Assembly: GCA_015660995.1 (NCBI GenBank) | Contig: JACTUC010000005.1 | Coordinates: 49,861-113,860 of the forward strand | DNA length: 64,000 nucleotides | From: Candidatus Methanomethylicaceae archaeon | GTDB taxonomy: Archaea; Thermoproteota; Methanomethylicia; Methanomethylicales; Methanomethylicaceae | Direction of reading: 5' to 3' | Shown here: piece after piece, positions 1 through 8,664 of the stretch | How positions within the stretch are numbered: the first letter of the stretch is position 1 | Layout of the letters: every line of letters begins with the position of its first letter | Notes under the pieces: generated by a model | Databases searched by the model: none | What the model was told of the DNA's origin: nothing | The model's input: the letters and a program-made list of their open reading frames with translations, nothing else | Program-made: the position numbers and the translations under genes

Positions 1-287
1 GAACTAGCGGAAGTATTTATCACATTGTGCTTGGCGCCAGCAGGGACGATTGCCGCATCCCCGTCCCTCACGGGGTGCTCAACTCCGTCGATGACAACCT
101 TCCCCTCACCAGCCTCAAAGCGGAAGAATTGATCTCTGTCTTTATGGGTCTCCATGCCTATCTCTTCCTTTGCACGGAGGCTCATCAGCACAAGCTGGCT
201 ATGCTTCGCAGTGTAAAGGACATGTCGGAAATCAGTATTCTTTCTCGTCTCTTTTTCTATATGTACTATGTATCCCTTCATTTCCAT
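1..287 (-). CDS. Cupin-domain protein, 3' part missing at window edge
   Basis: The minus strand is open from an ATG at 287 (GTG at 290 is an alternative) to the window edge, giving the first 95 residues. The translation has the two-stranded pattern of a small single-domain cupin: GMETHKDRDQFF gives the first metal-binding His region, GEGKVVIDG the turn between motifs, and GDAAIVPAGAKHNV the second motif with its His. Small cupins of this type usually run 105-120 residues, so only the tail is missing. The substrate is not predictable. The plus-strand reading over the same bases looks like a shadow. Confidence 0.8.
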   Translation of the reverse strand, partial: MEMKGYIVHIEKETRKNTDFRHVLYTAKHSQLVLMSLRAKEEIGMETHKDRDQFFRFEAGEGKVVIDGVEHPVRDGDAAIVPAGAKHNVINTSAS

Positions 288-481
288 CACCTTATCATGG
301 TTACAGTTTACTATCTAACCTTGCTCTTATTTTGTGAGCCGTCCTTATTTAGATTATCAGGATTACCGACGAGAATAGTCTGCGAATTCATAGCAAATGT
401 ATTAACCTACATGAAAAGGTGCTGAAACCAATTCAGATGGCATGGATCCTGCAGTATGTGATTTTTTATCATAAATTGGGT

Positions 482-1870
482 TTAGGATTGAGCTGATTTT
501 TCCTCTAACCTATCCGTGTATCTTTTCCATCTATAGTATGATGCGAGTGCAGAGACAGCCCTCTCAGGAATGGGGTAAGCAGGTATTGCGCGCTCGTCAA
601 GCTTCCTCATTGCCTCGTCGCACTGCTGTCCCCCGATGAAGCTAGCAACTAGAGGCTTGTCGCAGTGCTGTGACTCGCAGGTGTCGATGATCGACTTGGC
701 TATTGCCACAGGGTCGGTGATAGCAGTCTGGCAGTAGAGTACGATAATGGATCCTATCCTCGGATCCTTGAAAGCTAGCTCCAAGGACTTGGAGTAGCTC
801 TCCTCGTAGGCCTGACCAGTAAGGTCCACGGGGTTCTTGAAGTTTCCGAAGACGGGCATAAGCTTCTTGAACTCTGACTGGAGGTCATCAGGAAGCGGCC
901 AGATAGTCACGCCGGACTCCTCGCAGGCATCGGTAGTCATCACGCCCACACCTCCTCCATTCGTGATAATGAGACAATTCTCGTTCTGAGGCGGTGGCTG
1001 TAGCGTCATGAGCTTGGCCCAGTCGAAAGCCTGGGCGAAGTCATACGCCCTAAGCGCGCCGCTCTGCTTGAATGCAGCATCGTAGACTTTGTCGGATCCC
1101 GCAAGCGACCCTGTATGGGAGGCAGCCGCTGAGGCTCCTTTCTCTGTCCTACCTGACTTCAAAATGATCACGGGTTTCTTAAGAGTTGAACCCTTCAGCG
1201 AAGCCATAAGGCGTCTTCCATCCTTCGCGCCCTCGATGTATATCAGCACTGCCTTAGTCATTTCGTCTCCGGTGAGATAGTCGAGCATGTCGGACTCTTC
1301 AATATCCGCTTTGTTGCCCATACTGATGACCGCGGATACGCCGATGTGGTACAGGTTAGTCCATCCCATCATGGCAATGCCCAAGGCGCCGCTCTGTGTA
1401 ATGAAGGCGATGTTCCCCGGAAAGACCCTAGAGAGACCAAAGGTGGCGTTCATGCGGGAAGGGGCATAGTAGAGGCCAAAGACGTTGGGACCCAGCATCC
1501 TCATCCCATACTTTCTCACAATAGAAAGGATTTTGTCCTCTAGTTCGGTGTTGCCGACCTCCTTGAAGCCAGAGCTGATCACAATAAGCGACTTTATGCC
1601 TTTCTGCCCACAGTCCTCGATGACGTCCGCGACGTAAACAGCGGGGACTGCTATTACCGCCAAATCAACATCGCCAGGGATGAGTTTTACACTGGTAAAG
1701 GACTTAAGGCCCATCACGTCTGCGCCCTCAGGGTTGACCGGGAAAAGCTTGCCCTCATAGCCCCCTGCCAGAATGTTACTGACGAGTTCGTATCCTATCT
1801 TCTTGGGGTTTTTAGAAGCACCCACAATGGCTACGCTCTTGGGGCAGAACAGCTTATCGAGGTCGCTCAA
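482..1870 (-). CDS. acdA: ADP-forming acyl-CoA (acetyl-CoA) synthetase alpha subunit
   Basis: This 462-residue protein has the alpha-subunit layout of NDP-forming acyl-CoA synthetases. An N-terminal CoA-binding Rossmann domain (GASKNPKKIGYE near residue 17) is followed by two succinyl-CoA-ligase-like domains. The phosphorylated catalytic His is H252 in SHTGSLAGSD. In archaea the enzyme converts acyl-CoA, ADP and phosphate to acid, CoA and ATP in the cytosol, conserving energy during peptide or sugar fermentation. The beta (ATP-grasp) subunit is not encoded nearby, so the partner must lie elsewhere. A TATA box lies about 35 bases ahead of the ATG. The acyl group cannot be read from sequence. 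Confidence 0.9.
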   Translation of the reverse strand: MSDLDKLFCPKSVAIVGASKNPKKIGYELVSNILAGGYEGKLFPVNPEGADVMGLKSFTSVKLIPGDVDLAVIAVPAVYVADVIEDCGQKGIKSLIVISSGFKEVGNTELEDKILSIVRKYGMRMLGPNVFGLYYAPSRMNATFGLSRVFPGNIAFITQSGALGIAMMGWTNLYHIGVSAVISMGNKADIEESDMLDYLTGDEMTKAVLIYIEGAKDGRRLMASLKGSTLKKPVIILKSGRTEKGASAAASHTGSLAGSDKVYDAAFKQSGALRAYDFAQAFDWAKLMTLQPPPQNENCLIITNGGGVGVMTTDACEESGVTIWPLPDDLQSEFKKLMPVFGNFKNPVDLTGQAYEESYSKSLELAFKDPRIGSIIVLYCQTAITDPVAIAKSIIDTCESQHCDKPLVASFIGGQQCDEAMRKLDERAIPAYPIPERAVSALASYYRWKRYTDRLEEKSAQS

Positions 1871-1903
1871 ATCAATTTACCACAACTAGCATGAATAGAA
1901 AGC

Positions 1904-1914
1904 CATATTTATGA
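1904..1914 (-). promoter_or_regulatory. TATA box of the acyl-CoA synthetase gene
   Basis: On the minus strand the bases read CATAAATATGG, an archaeal TATA element 34 to 44 bases upstream of the ATG at 1870. The predicted transcript would have a leader of about ten bases. Confidence 0.5.
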
Positions 1915-2204
1915 AGATTCTGCAATCTTGCTGCAAATCTTTAACAACAACCTGCCCCTTCTATAAGGGTGGTTTATGGTGATTAGGGGATTAGATACAA
2001 ATTGGTTTAATGATGCTACTGAGAAAGTCACAATAACATACCATTACTAAAATGCTTTCTTTAGAATTATAATTCAATCCCCACACATACAAAGTAACAC
2101 CGGCAAGGACATTTTCAGGTTTCTCGTGGTTAAACTCCCTGAATAAACCACAAGTTCCTCTTGGCTGTGAAGGGCTGCCTCATAGGTTCATTTTACCCTC
2201 AGGG
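1915..2204. other. Intergenic stretch, no gene seen
   Basis: About 290 A/T-rich bases separate the acyl-CoA synthetase promoter from the end of the next minus-strand gene. I see no convincing reading frame, RNA gene or repeat in it. Confidence 0.5.
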
Positions 2205-2675
2205 TCACGTAGGCTTCCCTGGAAGAGAGCCAAGCCTCTCGCCCAAGGGGTCGAAGGACGCTACCTGGTGGGTCTTGCCACGGTACTCCTCCTCTTTCAT
2301 CCTCTGGAGGATCGCCAGGATAAGCTCGGCAGTCTCTGCCATCTTGTCTCCCGATTCTTTCAGTCTCTTGACCGTCGGAATTGTTGTGGCCAGGGTCTTC
2401 TCGAGGTCCCCTGCCTTCAGCTCTATCCTGATGGTGACGTTGTCATCCATGCCTTCCAGATTGAGCTCCTTCCCGGAGCACCTGGTGGGGTAGGACTCAT
2501 CGGGGATCCCCACGAAGTAGACTCCCTCGCCAATAAGGCTCTGGAGCATGGACGCCTCGGAGATGAGATCGCCGTTTCCAGTTGAGTCAGCGTAGGATAT
2601 CAATTGCTTGGTTCCCGAGACCAACCTCTTAAGCCTGCCTGACCTCGTAAAGTACGACTGTGTTGACGTGCTCAT
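2205..2675 (-). CDS. Hypothetical protein of 156 residues
   Basis: I do not recognise the family. The protein is soluble and charged, with no signal peptide or membrane span. The N-terminal third is Ser/Thr-rich. The central part (IGEGVYFVGIPDES, then NVTIRIELKAGDLEKTL) looks like a beta-rich fold, and residues from about 100 to 135 form a probable amphipathic helix (IPTVKRLKESGDKMAETAEL). Two plus-strand frames overlap it, but the minus frame has a clean ATG, an A/T-rich promoter ahead of it and ordinary amino-acid use. It is flanked by long spacers, so it is probably a single-gene unit. Confidence 0.6.
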   Translation of the reverse strand: MSTSTQSYFTRSGRLKRLVSGTKQLISYADSTGNGDLISEASMLQSLIGEGVYFVGIPDESYPTRCSGKELNLEGMDDNVTIRIELKAGDLEKTLATTIPTVKRLKESGDKMAETAELILAILQRMKEEEYRGKTHQVASFDPLGERLGSLPGKPT

Positions 2676-2893
2676 TGCATTTCAACCCAATAATGATGAA
2701 ACAACCATATAGATAGATAAATTTTTTGCCCTCCAAACCCAAACCAATATAGTTGGCTTGCTTCATTCATGTTTTTTTGCAGCACCAGTTCCCATCGAGC
2801 GGAATGGCGCGCCTGTGTTTATTTGCATTATAAGGTATACATACTACAACTAAAGCAAAAAAATAAAATTCCGCTGATGGATGCTTAAGGTTA

Positions 2894-3937
2894 ATGGTGA
2901 AAAAAGGACAAAATTGTACTCTTTATGGTGAGAGTGTGCCAGAAATCTTCCGTATACCCAGTGGGGCTCCTCTGATTGGGTCAGTCTCATTCGGCGTTAT
3001 TGACAGGGGCACCAATGTCATCCAAGTCCGGCCATCGACTTCTTGCTCTCTGAGCTGCATCTTCTGCTCTACGGATGCCGGACCTTGCAGTAGGAGGAGA
3101 AGGGCGGAATATCTTGTTGATTTGGATCACATGATGGAGTGGGTCAGGGGACTCGTGGCAGTGAAGGGCGGGGGGGTTGAAGCACACATAGATACCGTCG
3201 GCGACCCCTTTACCTACCCGAGGCTTGTTGATCTGGTCAGCGCCATATCAGATCTTGGCGGAGTCGAGACCATATCGCTTCAGACCCATGGCTACCTCAT
3301 GAGCGAAGGCCTGATCAGCAATCTGGCAGAAGCGGGGCTAGACAGGGTGAACCTCTCTCTAGATTCCGTAGACCCGGATCTTGCAAAGAAGCTTTCCGGA
3401 GCAGAGTCCTATGATCTTAAGAAGATAGTTGACAACGCTCAGTACCTTGTTGAGAATACCTCCATTGATCTGCTGCTCGCGCCCGTCTGGGTCCATCCGT
3501 TGAACGATGACCAGCTTGAGGGGCTCATCGATCTAGCGAAGCGGCTTGGGGCAGGCAGGAAGTGGCCCCCTTTGGGCATCCAGAAATGTGAGTTCCACAA
3601 GTCCGGCAGGAGGACGAAGGAGATGAAGCAGGTAAGCTGGTATGCATTCTACAGGAGGATGCGGGAGCTTGAGAAGGTGAGCGGGGTGAAGATGGTCCTC
3701 AGGCCTTCGGATTTTGGGATTAGAGCCGCGCCATCAGTTGCCGTCCCATTTGGACGTGGCGAGAAGCTCAGCGTTAGGGTAATCGGCCCTGGGTGGCTGA
3801 AGGGGGAGAGCCTTGCAGCAACGAAGGACTTGAAATGGGCAGTCACCGTGGTTGGCCACGAACTTCCAGTAGACGAGGAAGTCCGCGTACGGCTACTTAG
3901 AACTAGGGATAACATATTGATCGGTATCCTTTGCTGA
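2894..3937 (+). CDS. Radical SAM protein with C-terminal TRAM-like domain
   Basis: The 347-residue protein carries the radical SAM cluster motif CxxxCxxC at C51, C55 and C58 (CSLSCIFC), placed unusually far from the N-terminus by a short beta-rich leader. A GDPFTYP segment matches the SAM-binding GGEP-type strand. Residues from about 280 to 347 (VPFGRGEKLSVRVIGPGW onward) look like a TRAM-type OB fold, which binds RNA in tRNA-modifying enzymes. The closest group I can name is the archaeal COG2100 type of predicted Fe-S oxidoreductase. An RNA substrate is inference from the TRAM-like domain; the reaction is unknown. Three further Cys are not arranged as an auxiliary cluster. Confidence 0.8.
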   Translation: MVKKGQNCTLYGESVPEIFRIPSGAPLIGSVSFGVIDRGTNVIQVRPSTSCSLSCIFCSTDAGPCSRRRRAEYLVDLDHMMEWVRGLVAVKGGGVEAHIDTVGDPFTYPRLVDLVSAISDLGGVETISLQTHGYLMSEGLISNLAEAGLDRVNLSLDSVDPDLAKKLSGAESYDLKKIVDNAQYLVENTSIDLLLAPVWVHPLNDDQLEGLIDLAKRLGAGRKWPPLGIQKCEFHKSGRRTKEMKQVSWYAFYRRMRELEKVSGVKMVLRPSDFGIRAAPSVAVPFGRGEKLSVRVIGPGWLKGESLAATKDLKWAVTVVGHELPVDEEVRVRLLRTRDNILIGILC

Positions 3938-4011
3938 TCGCAGGCCAAGATACTGCGGCATCATTATTAGTAGGAAAATGCTCTTGACCGTGTGTTTCTG
4001 GGGGGTGTGAC

Positions 4012-4872
4012 ATGGACCCAAAGAGAGAGGCTGTTGCAGGGCTGCTCTTTGCAACGGTCATTTGGGGCATCTCCTTTCCCGTCATCAAAGTGGCTCTCAA
4101 CGAGATCAGTCCCTCATTGTTCATTAGCCTGAGGTTCATTCTTGCCGCCCTGATCGTTCTCACATACCTGGCACTGGCGAGGAAGCCCGTGAAGAAGTTG
4201 CTGAACGAGAAGATCCTATGGATCCTCGGCATTACGAATGCAATTGGCTTCGTTATGGAGTTCTACGGCTTGACTCTCACTACAGCATCGAAGGCATCCC
4301 TGCTCGTGAACGTGAACGTGGTTTTCATGGCGATATTTAGCGCAATTATGCTGAAAGAGAAGATTACAGGCAAGGCCAAACTGGGGATATTAGTTGGTCT
4401 GATCGGGGTTTTCCTTACTACTACCGGTGGGGACCTATCGTCACTCGCGCAGGGGTCGGTGATTGGCGACCTGATAATTTTCATAGGCGGAATGGTATGG
4501 GCATTCTCGAACATATACAATAAGAGAGCGGCAACAGAGCTCGGGTTGTCGCCTATGGAGGTCACCGAGTCCATGTCAATAACGACAGCGATAACTCTTG
4601 CTCCATTGCTATTCTTTACACCCCTTGCATTTACGCTTACACCCTTCTCAGTCGGGGCTTTCTTGTACATCACTGTGATATGCACGATCTTTGGTTTCTA
4701 TCTCTTCTACAGGGCGCTCAAGACAATCACGGTGGTTAACGCAGGGATAGTGATGCTGTTCGAGATTATCGTGGCCATCGCTGTATCATTCGCCTTTCTT
4801 GGGGAGACCATAGCCCCAGTCGGAATTGCTGGAGGCGTGCTGATCGGATTGAGCATAGTCCTCGTATCATGA
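4012..4872 (+). CDS. EamA/DMT-family membrane transporter
   Basis: The 286-residue protein has ten predicted helices arranged as two five-helix EamA repeats, each starting with the typical GxxFAxVIWGISFPVIK-like first helix. The family exports or exchanges small metabolites, often amino acids or nucleotide derivatives, across the cytoplasmic membrane. A strong ribosome site (GGGGGTGTGA) lies just ahead of the ATG at 4012. It stands alone, 75 bases after the radical SAM gene and convergent with the NikR-type gene. The substrate cannot be predicted. Confidence 0.85.
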   Translation: MDPKREAVAGLLFATVIWGISFPVIKVALNEISPSLFISLRFILAALIVLTYLALARKPVKKLLNEKILWILGITNAIGFVMEFYGLTLTTASKASLLVNVNVVFMAIFSAIMLKEKITGKAKLGILVGLIGVFLTTTGGDLSSLAQGSVIGDLIIFIGGMVWAFSNIYNKRAATELGLSPMEVTESMSITTAITLAPLLFFTPLAFTLTPFSVGAFLYITVICTIFGFYLFYRALKTITVVNAGIVMLFEIIVAIAVSFAFLGETIAPVGIAGGVLIGLSIVLVS

Positions 4873-4897
4873 CAAAGCAGGGCTCAAGCGATCCATG

Positions 4898-5299
4898 CTA
4901 TGCTACTTCCATTATGAAGAAATTTAGCTGTTTTACGTGCCTATCAGCCTTCAGGCCGTCGATCAGACCCTTGAGGCGCAAAGAATCGCCTTTGACCACC
5001 ATTACTTCCAGACAGCTGTTTCCAGCCAAATGGGCATGGAGGTACTGGGTGATAATATCGTCAAACTCATGCTGAAGACGGAGCCCCTCATTCCTTTCAG
5101 CTTTCTCCTGCAGGACTGTAATGGTGGCAATTATGCTCCCCTTCACCTTTTCCAGCTCCTTATACTCCGAGATGTACTTGTGGAGTGCCTGCCTGACCAC
5201 CTCCGAGCGGCTTGCATGCCATGCCTCTCCCATGATCTTGTCGAGTTCATCAAGGAGCTCGTCTGGTATGGATAAGCTTACTATAACCATCTTTGCCAC
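4898..5299 (-). CDS. nikR: NikR-type nickel-responsive transcriptional regulator
   Basis: The first 45 residues form a ribbon-helix-helix domain (VIVSLSIPDELLDELD, then SRSEVVRQAL). The rest is an ACT-like metal-sensing domain. All four high-affinity nickel ligands of NikR appear in register: H77, H88 and H90 in YLHAHL, and C96 in SCLEVMVV, each one position from E. coli H76, H87, H89 and C95. NikR normally represses nickel importers when nickel is plentiful. The gene lies 120 bases after the permease of a Znu-type importer on the same strand, so it may control that importer or the CbiMNQO system. The start is GTG at 5299 or ATG at 5290. Confidence 0.9.
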   Translation of the reverse strand: MAKMVIVSLSIPDELLDELDKIMGEAWHASRSEVVRQALHKYISEYKELEKVKGSIIATITVLQEKAERNEGLRLQHEFDDIITQYLHAHLAGNSCLEVMVVKGDSLRLKGLIDGLKADRHVKQLNFFIMEVA

Positions 5300-5421
5300 A
5301 TCGAGGCACTCTCTTTAATCCGCAACTTAAAAGGACTTTCAATGGCATAATGATTACTTAAAGTCTGATCTTCGGGATGAGCAATGCTGAGAACTATCCA
5401 ATTTGATAGAAAAAAACAGGC

Positions 5422-6270
5422 TCAATAGCGGATCGTCTTGCGGGTCTTGCTGGCCAACTTCTTAAGTGCCAAAACGAAGAGCAAAATCAGAAGACCAGTT
5501 ACAACTATTGTAGCCCCAGAGGCAGTGTCCAGCGCTATTGATAAAAGAAGCCCAATAACTACGCTGAGAAGAGCGAACAGGGGAGAGAGAAGAACCGTTT
5601 CCCTTAATGATCGGCTTACCTGAAGACTAGTAATGCCAGGGAGAACGAGCAATGCAGATATAAGCAATACTCCCACGATGGGTATTGAAGCGATTACGGC
5701 GACGGCTGCCAGACCGCTGATCAGGTAATCGAAGAACCAGGTCCTCATTCCCGCAGCCCTAGCTTGAATTTCATCGAAACTAACATACGCAAGCTCTTTG
5801 TAGAAGAGAAAGACGATGGCTAGCGTCACCAATAGTATGACGGTAGCAGTTATGATTTCTTCAGTATTTACTAAAAGGATGCTACCGAACAGCAGACTTT
5901 CTAGATTAACACCAAACCCACGAGCTAGACTGAGAAGCACAATACCAGACGCCAAGCCGAGTTGCAAGAACAGCGCAATTGCTGCGTCCGAGGAGATCTT
6001 TGCAGAACGGGTTGCCTTTGTTATTCCCATTGAGCCAAGAATCACAGTGATTGCAGCAACCCAAAGTGGCTCAAGTCCGAGGTAATAGCCAAGCGCCAAG
6101 CCTCCGAAGGCGGTGTGGGCAAGACCATCTCCTATAAGAGAGTACTTCTTAAGGACGATGAACGTGCTCAAAACCGAACTAAGGATTGCTATTATGATGC
6201 CAATTAGGAATGCTCGCTGGATAAACGCCTGCTGTAGCATTGACAGGAAGAAATCAAGCGTGATCGTCAT
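5422..6270 (-). CDS. znuB: Metal ABC transporter permease, ZnuB/MntB type
   Basis: The 282-residue hydrophobic protein has about eight helices and the ABC-3 family pattern, including GDGLAHTAFGGLALGYYLG after the second helix. Its start overlaps the end of the ATPase gene by 17 bases, so the two are translationally coupled. It forms the membrane channel of a metal importer with the adjacent ATPase and binding protein. Zn, Mn and Ni all remain possible substrates; the NikR-type regulator next door raises nickel as an option. The name follows the family, not a proven substrate. Confidence 0.88.
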   Translation of the reverse strand: MTITLDFFLSMLQQAFIQRAFLIGIIIAILSSVLSTFIVLKKYSLIGDGLAHTAFGGLALGYYLGLEPLWVAAITVILGSMGITKATRSAKISSDAAIALFLQLGLASGIVLLSLARGFGVNLESLLFGSILLVNTEEIITATVILLVTLAIVFLFYKELAYVSFDEIQARAAGMRTWFFDYLISGLAAVAVIASIPIVGVLLISALLVLPGITSLQVSRSLRETVLLSPLFALLSVVIGLLLSIALDTASGATIVVTGLLILLFVLALKKLASKTRKTIRY

Positions 6271-7015
6271 GATGCATTACCTCAACAGGGTAGCCATACA
6301 TTCCAGGAAGTACTAAATCAGGGGAGAATTCCGAATTTCTCCCGCAGAAGAAAAGTGACCTGTTTATACAGATCACCTTGTTGGCAATTTTTGTTACAAC
6401 GCCGATATCGTGGGAAGAGAGTATGATGGTTATTCCAACTTCGCTGTTCAGCTTTCCTAATATTTCGTAGAACTCAGTCTTTGATTGGGCATCTATGCCA
6501 CTCGTCGGTTCATCAAGCAACAGCAGCTTCGGATCTGAGACGAGGGCCTTGGCGACCAATACCCTCTGTGACTGACCTCCAGAAAGTTGCCCTATGCGCC
6601 TGTCTCTGAGTTCGTATATACCCAGCATTTTTAATACCTCCTCGACTTTCCGCTTGTCGTCCTCGCTCAATCCATGGAGGATGCCTGCGCGGGGAACCCT
6701 TCCCATCAGGACGGTTTCAAAGACGGTTGATGGGAAGTTCGAGTCCTGTGTTTGGGTTTTTTGGGGGACATATCCGACATATCTGAGATTATTGGGTGAG
6801 ATCTCCTCGCCGAATAGCTTAACCGAGCCGCAGCTCGGTTTTATCAAGCCCAGTATTACACCAAGGAGGGTCGACTTCCCAGCCCCGTTGGGTCCTATTA
6901 GGGCTACAAGATCACGCTCGTAGATTTCAAGCGTAATGCTGTCCAGTACGCAAACCTCGCGATATTGAACGCTTACATCTTTCAATTCGACTACGGGCTT
7001 AGCTACATCCAACAC
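6254..7015 (-). CDS. znuC: Metal ABC transporter ATP-binding protein, ZnuC/MntA type
   Basis: The 253-residue ATPase has Walker A GPNGAGKST, the signature LSGGQSQRV, Walker B LLLLDEPTSGID and a switch His in LSSHDIG. The start is a GTG that overlaps the last codons of the binding-protein gene by 17 bases; the permease start overlaps its own end in the same way. It powers import by the downstream permease. Family features do not separate Zn from Mn or Ni transport. Confidence 0.9.
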   Translation of the reverse strand: MLDVAKPVVELKDVSVQYREVCVLDSITLEIYERDLVALIGPNGAGKSTLLGVILGLIKPSCGSVKLFGEEISPNNLRYVGYVPQKTQTQDSNFPSTVFETVLMGRVPRAGILHGLSEDDKRKVEEVLKMLGIYELRDRRIGQLSGGQSQRVLVAKALVSDPKLLLLDEPTSGIDAQSKTEFYEILGKLNSEVGITIILSSHDIGVVTKIANKVICINRSLFFCGRNSEFSPDLVLPGMYGYPVEVMHHDDHA

Positions 7016-7946
7016 TATTTAGCGCCTCGATTATGTTCGTGACGTCTTGTTGCATCATTGTTAGATAAGTCATCCCTGCGAGTTGGTCTGCCTGGCTGAG
7101 TCCTTCAATGGGGTCCATGCGTATTAGAGTGGCATTCGTCTGGCTGCCGATCGCCTCTGAGATTGCGGGGTTCTCAAGTGACTCGTACCCCACATAGCAC
7201 AGGTGGTACTGGTGTATGGCAGCTACTACATTCTGTACGTCACTGGGGGTTGGTTCCTCCTCGAATGGGCCCGAGATAGAGACTTGGGTAAGGTTATACT
7301 GCTCTGCGAAATACCCAAAAGCCTCGTGGAAGGTCACGAAGTATCTTGTCTTTACATTCGATGCAGCATTGATGATTTCGGAGTTTAGTTGATCGAGCTT
7401 GGCTTCATATGCATGCGCATTTGCTGTAAAATACTGCTGGTCCTGAGGATCAGCTTTCACCAATCCCTGAAGAATATTCTCAACTTCCTGCTCTGCAAGA
7501 ACGGGATCCAGCCAAACATGCGGGTCAACGGTCTGGTTACCCCTCTGAAACTCTAGCGATACTGGAATCAATGTTATATTCTGGCTCGCGTCTATCACAA
7601 TAAGTTTTGGATTATTTGCGGCGCTTATGACTTGGCTTATCCAAGGCTCGAGTCCAGCACCATTATATATGAGAACGTCTGCGCTCGCAACTCTCGCTAT
7701 GTCCGAAGGCGTAGGATTGAAATCGTGCACATCGGTGGTAGCCGGAACGAGGAGGGTCACATTAACCTTGTCACCCACCACATTTTGGGCGAAGTCATAC
7801 ATTGGGTAGAAGGTCGCGATTACTTTCAATTCCCCCTCTCCAGCAGAGGGTTCAGCAGGGCGGTAAAGTTCGAAAGATGTAACGCTGGCAGCGATCGCTA
7901 CGATCGCGACAACAAACAGCGCGACAGCTTTCTTACTACCTACCAT
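6999..7946 (-). CDS. znuA: Metal-binding protein of ABC importer, ZnuA/MntC type
   Basis: This is a cluster A-I solute-binding protein of about 315 residues. It has an N-terminal membrane anchor or signal (AVALFVVAIVAIAASV) and the two-lobed fold joined by a long helix. Counted from the upstream TTG at 7961, the metal ligands are H79 in TDVHDF, H148 in DPHVWLDP, H212 in TFHEAFG and E260 in GYESLE. The acidic, His-rich loop typical of zinc-specific ZnuA is absent. I prefer the ATG at 7946, which follows GCGGAGAT; the TTG lacks a ribosome site. The gene opens a three-gene operon with overlapping junctions. Confidence 0.88.
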   Translation of the reverse strand: MVGSKKAVALFVVAIVAIAASVTSFELYRPAEPSAGEGELKVIATFYPMYDFAQNVVGDKVNVTLLVPATTDVHDFNPTPSDIARVASADVLIYNGAGLEPWISQVISAANNPKLIVIDASQNITLIPVSLEFQRGNQTVDPHVWLDPVLAEQEVENILQGLVKADPQDQQYFTANAHAYEAKLDQLNSEIINAASNVKTRYFVTFHEAFGYFAEQYNLTQVSISGPFEEEPTPSDVQNVVAAIHQYHLCYVGYESLENPAISEAIGSQTNATLIRMDPIEGLSQADQLAGMTYLTMMQQDVTNIIEALNSVGCS

Positions 7947-7967
7947 ATCTCCGCTTATCAATGATGG

Positions 7968-7996
7968 TATTATTAAATTTTTCTAATTTATTAATA
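7968..7996. promoter_or_regulatory. Imperfect inverted repeat over the znuA promoter
   Basis: Two 12-base A/T arms (7968-7979 and 7985-7996) match as reverse complements at 11 of 12 positions around a five-base spacer. The repeat sits where the TATA box of the importer operon should lie, about 25 to 50 bases ahead of the ATG. A metal-dependent repressor site is a reasonable reading, though A/T-rich promoter DNA forms such repeats by chance more easily than G/C-rich DNA. Confidence 0.4.
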
Positions 7997-8021
7997 AGAA
8001 TATGCCCTGCAACGCTAGTTT

Positions 8022-8501
8022 TTAACGCCTTACCACCCAGACATCGCAATGCGCGTTCTTGATTACAAAATCAGCCACGCTCCCAAGCAGGGTGCGCTTC
8101 AATCCAGTAAGTCCCCTCGAACCGATTATTATTAATGAGACTCCACGCCTCTCAGCTTCGATGACAAGGCCTGCGCCGACTTTATCCCAGATCGTGACAA
8201 TTTTAGATTCCACATTCTTCACACCAGCTTTCCTCGCCCGTTCTTCGTACTCTTTTAGCAGATCACCTACTTCTTTTGCGATGTCGCCAGGAACCTTTGG
8301 GGAAAGCGTTGGAAAATCTGTAAGTATCTGGGGATAAGGTGGCATTCCAGGCAATAGGGGGACTGAAGGCGAGTTGTGGACGCTGATTATGAGAAGCCGA
8401 GCTTCATAACGCTTAGCTGCATCGATCGCCACATCCAGCGCTGCTTCAGCAGGCTTGGAGCAGTCAACCCCGATCATTATGTAATCCATCATCTTTTCCA
8501 T
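8022..8501 (-). CDS. Universal stress protein, UspA family
   Basis: A single UspA domain begins at MDYIMIGVDCS. The ATP-binding signature GSRGLTGLKRTLLGSVADF is near the C-terminus, so this is probably an ATP-binding member (MJ0577-like) rather than a non-binding one. Such proteins act in the cytosol in stress or energy-status responses; the partner is unknown. Four in-frame starts exist (TTG 8528, ATG 8501, 8492 and 8489). The last two fit the domain boundary best, and the interval given uses the first ATG. The gene is a single unit after the metal importer. Confidence 0.88.
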   Translation of the reverse strand: MEKMMDYIMIGVDCSKPAEAALDVAIDAAKRYEARLLIISVHNSPSVPLLPGMPPYPQILTDFPTLSPKVPGDIAKEVGDLLKEYEERARKAGVKNVESKIVTIWDKVGAGLVIEAERRGVSLIIIGSRGLTGLKRTLLGSVADFVIKNAHCDVWVVRR

Positions 8502-8664
8502 CAACTCTCGTAAGTTATTTTGTTTCAAAATCTATTAAACATATGTTTTAGACTGGGTAGGGACCTGCGAACGGAGATTGATTCCGAGTTGCTTGGTTTG
8601 GACTTGCTCAAAAACACAAACCATAATTTCCTCGTTCCAATGAATAGGTTGTTGGCGGCATTTG

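Noticed and set aside
27-425. Plus-strand frame of 132 codons at the left edge
   Set aside because: The minus strand over the same bases encodes a clear cupin, and the plus translation has no protein-like pattern.
2161-2585. Two plus-strand frames over the 156-residue hypothetical gene
   Set aside because: They overlap each other and the minus frame, lack promoter or ribosome-site support, and read as shadows.
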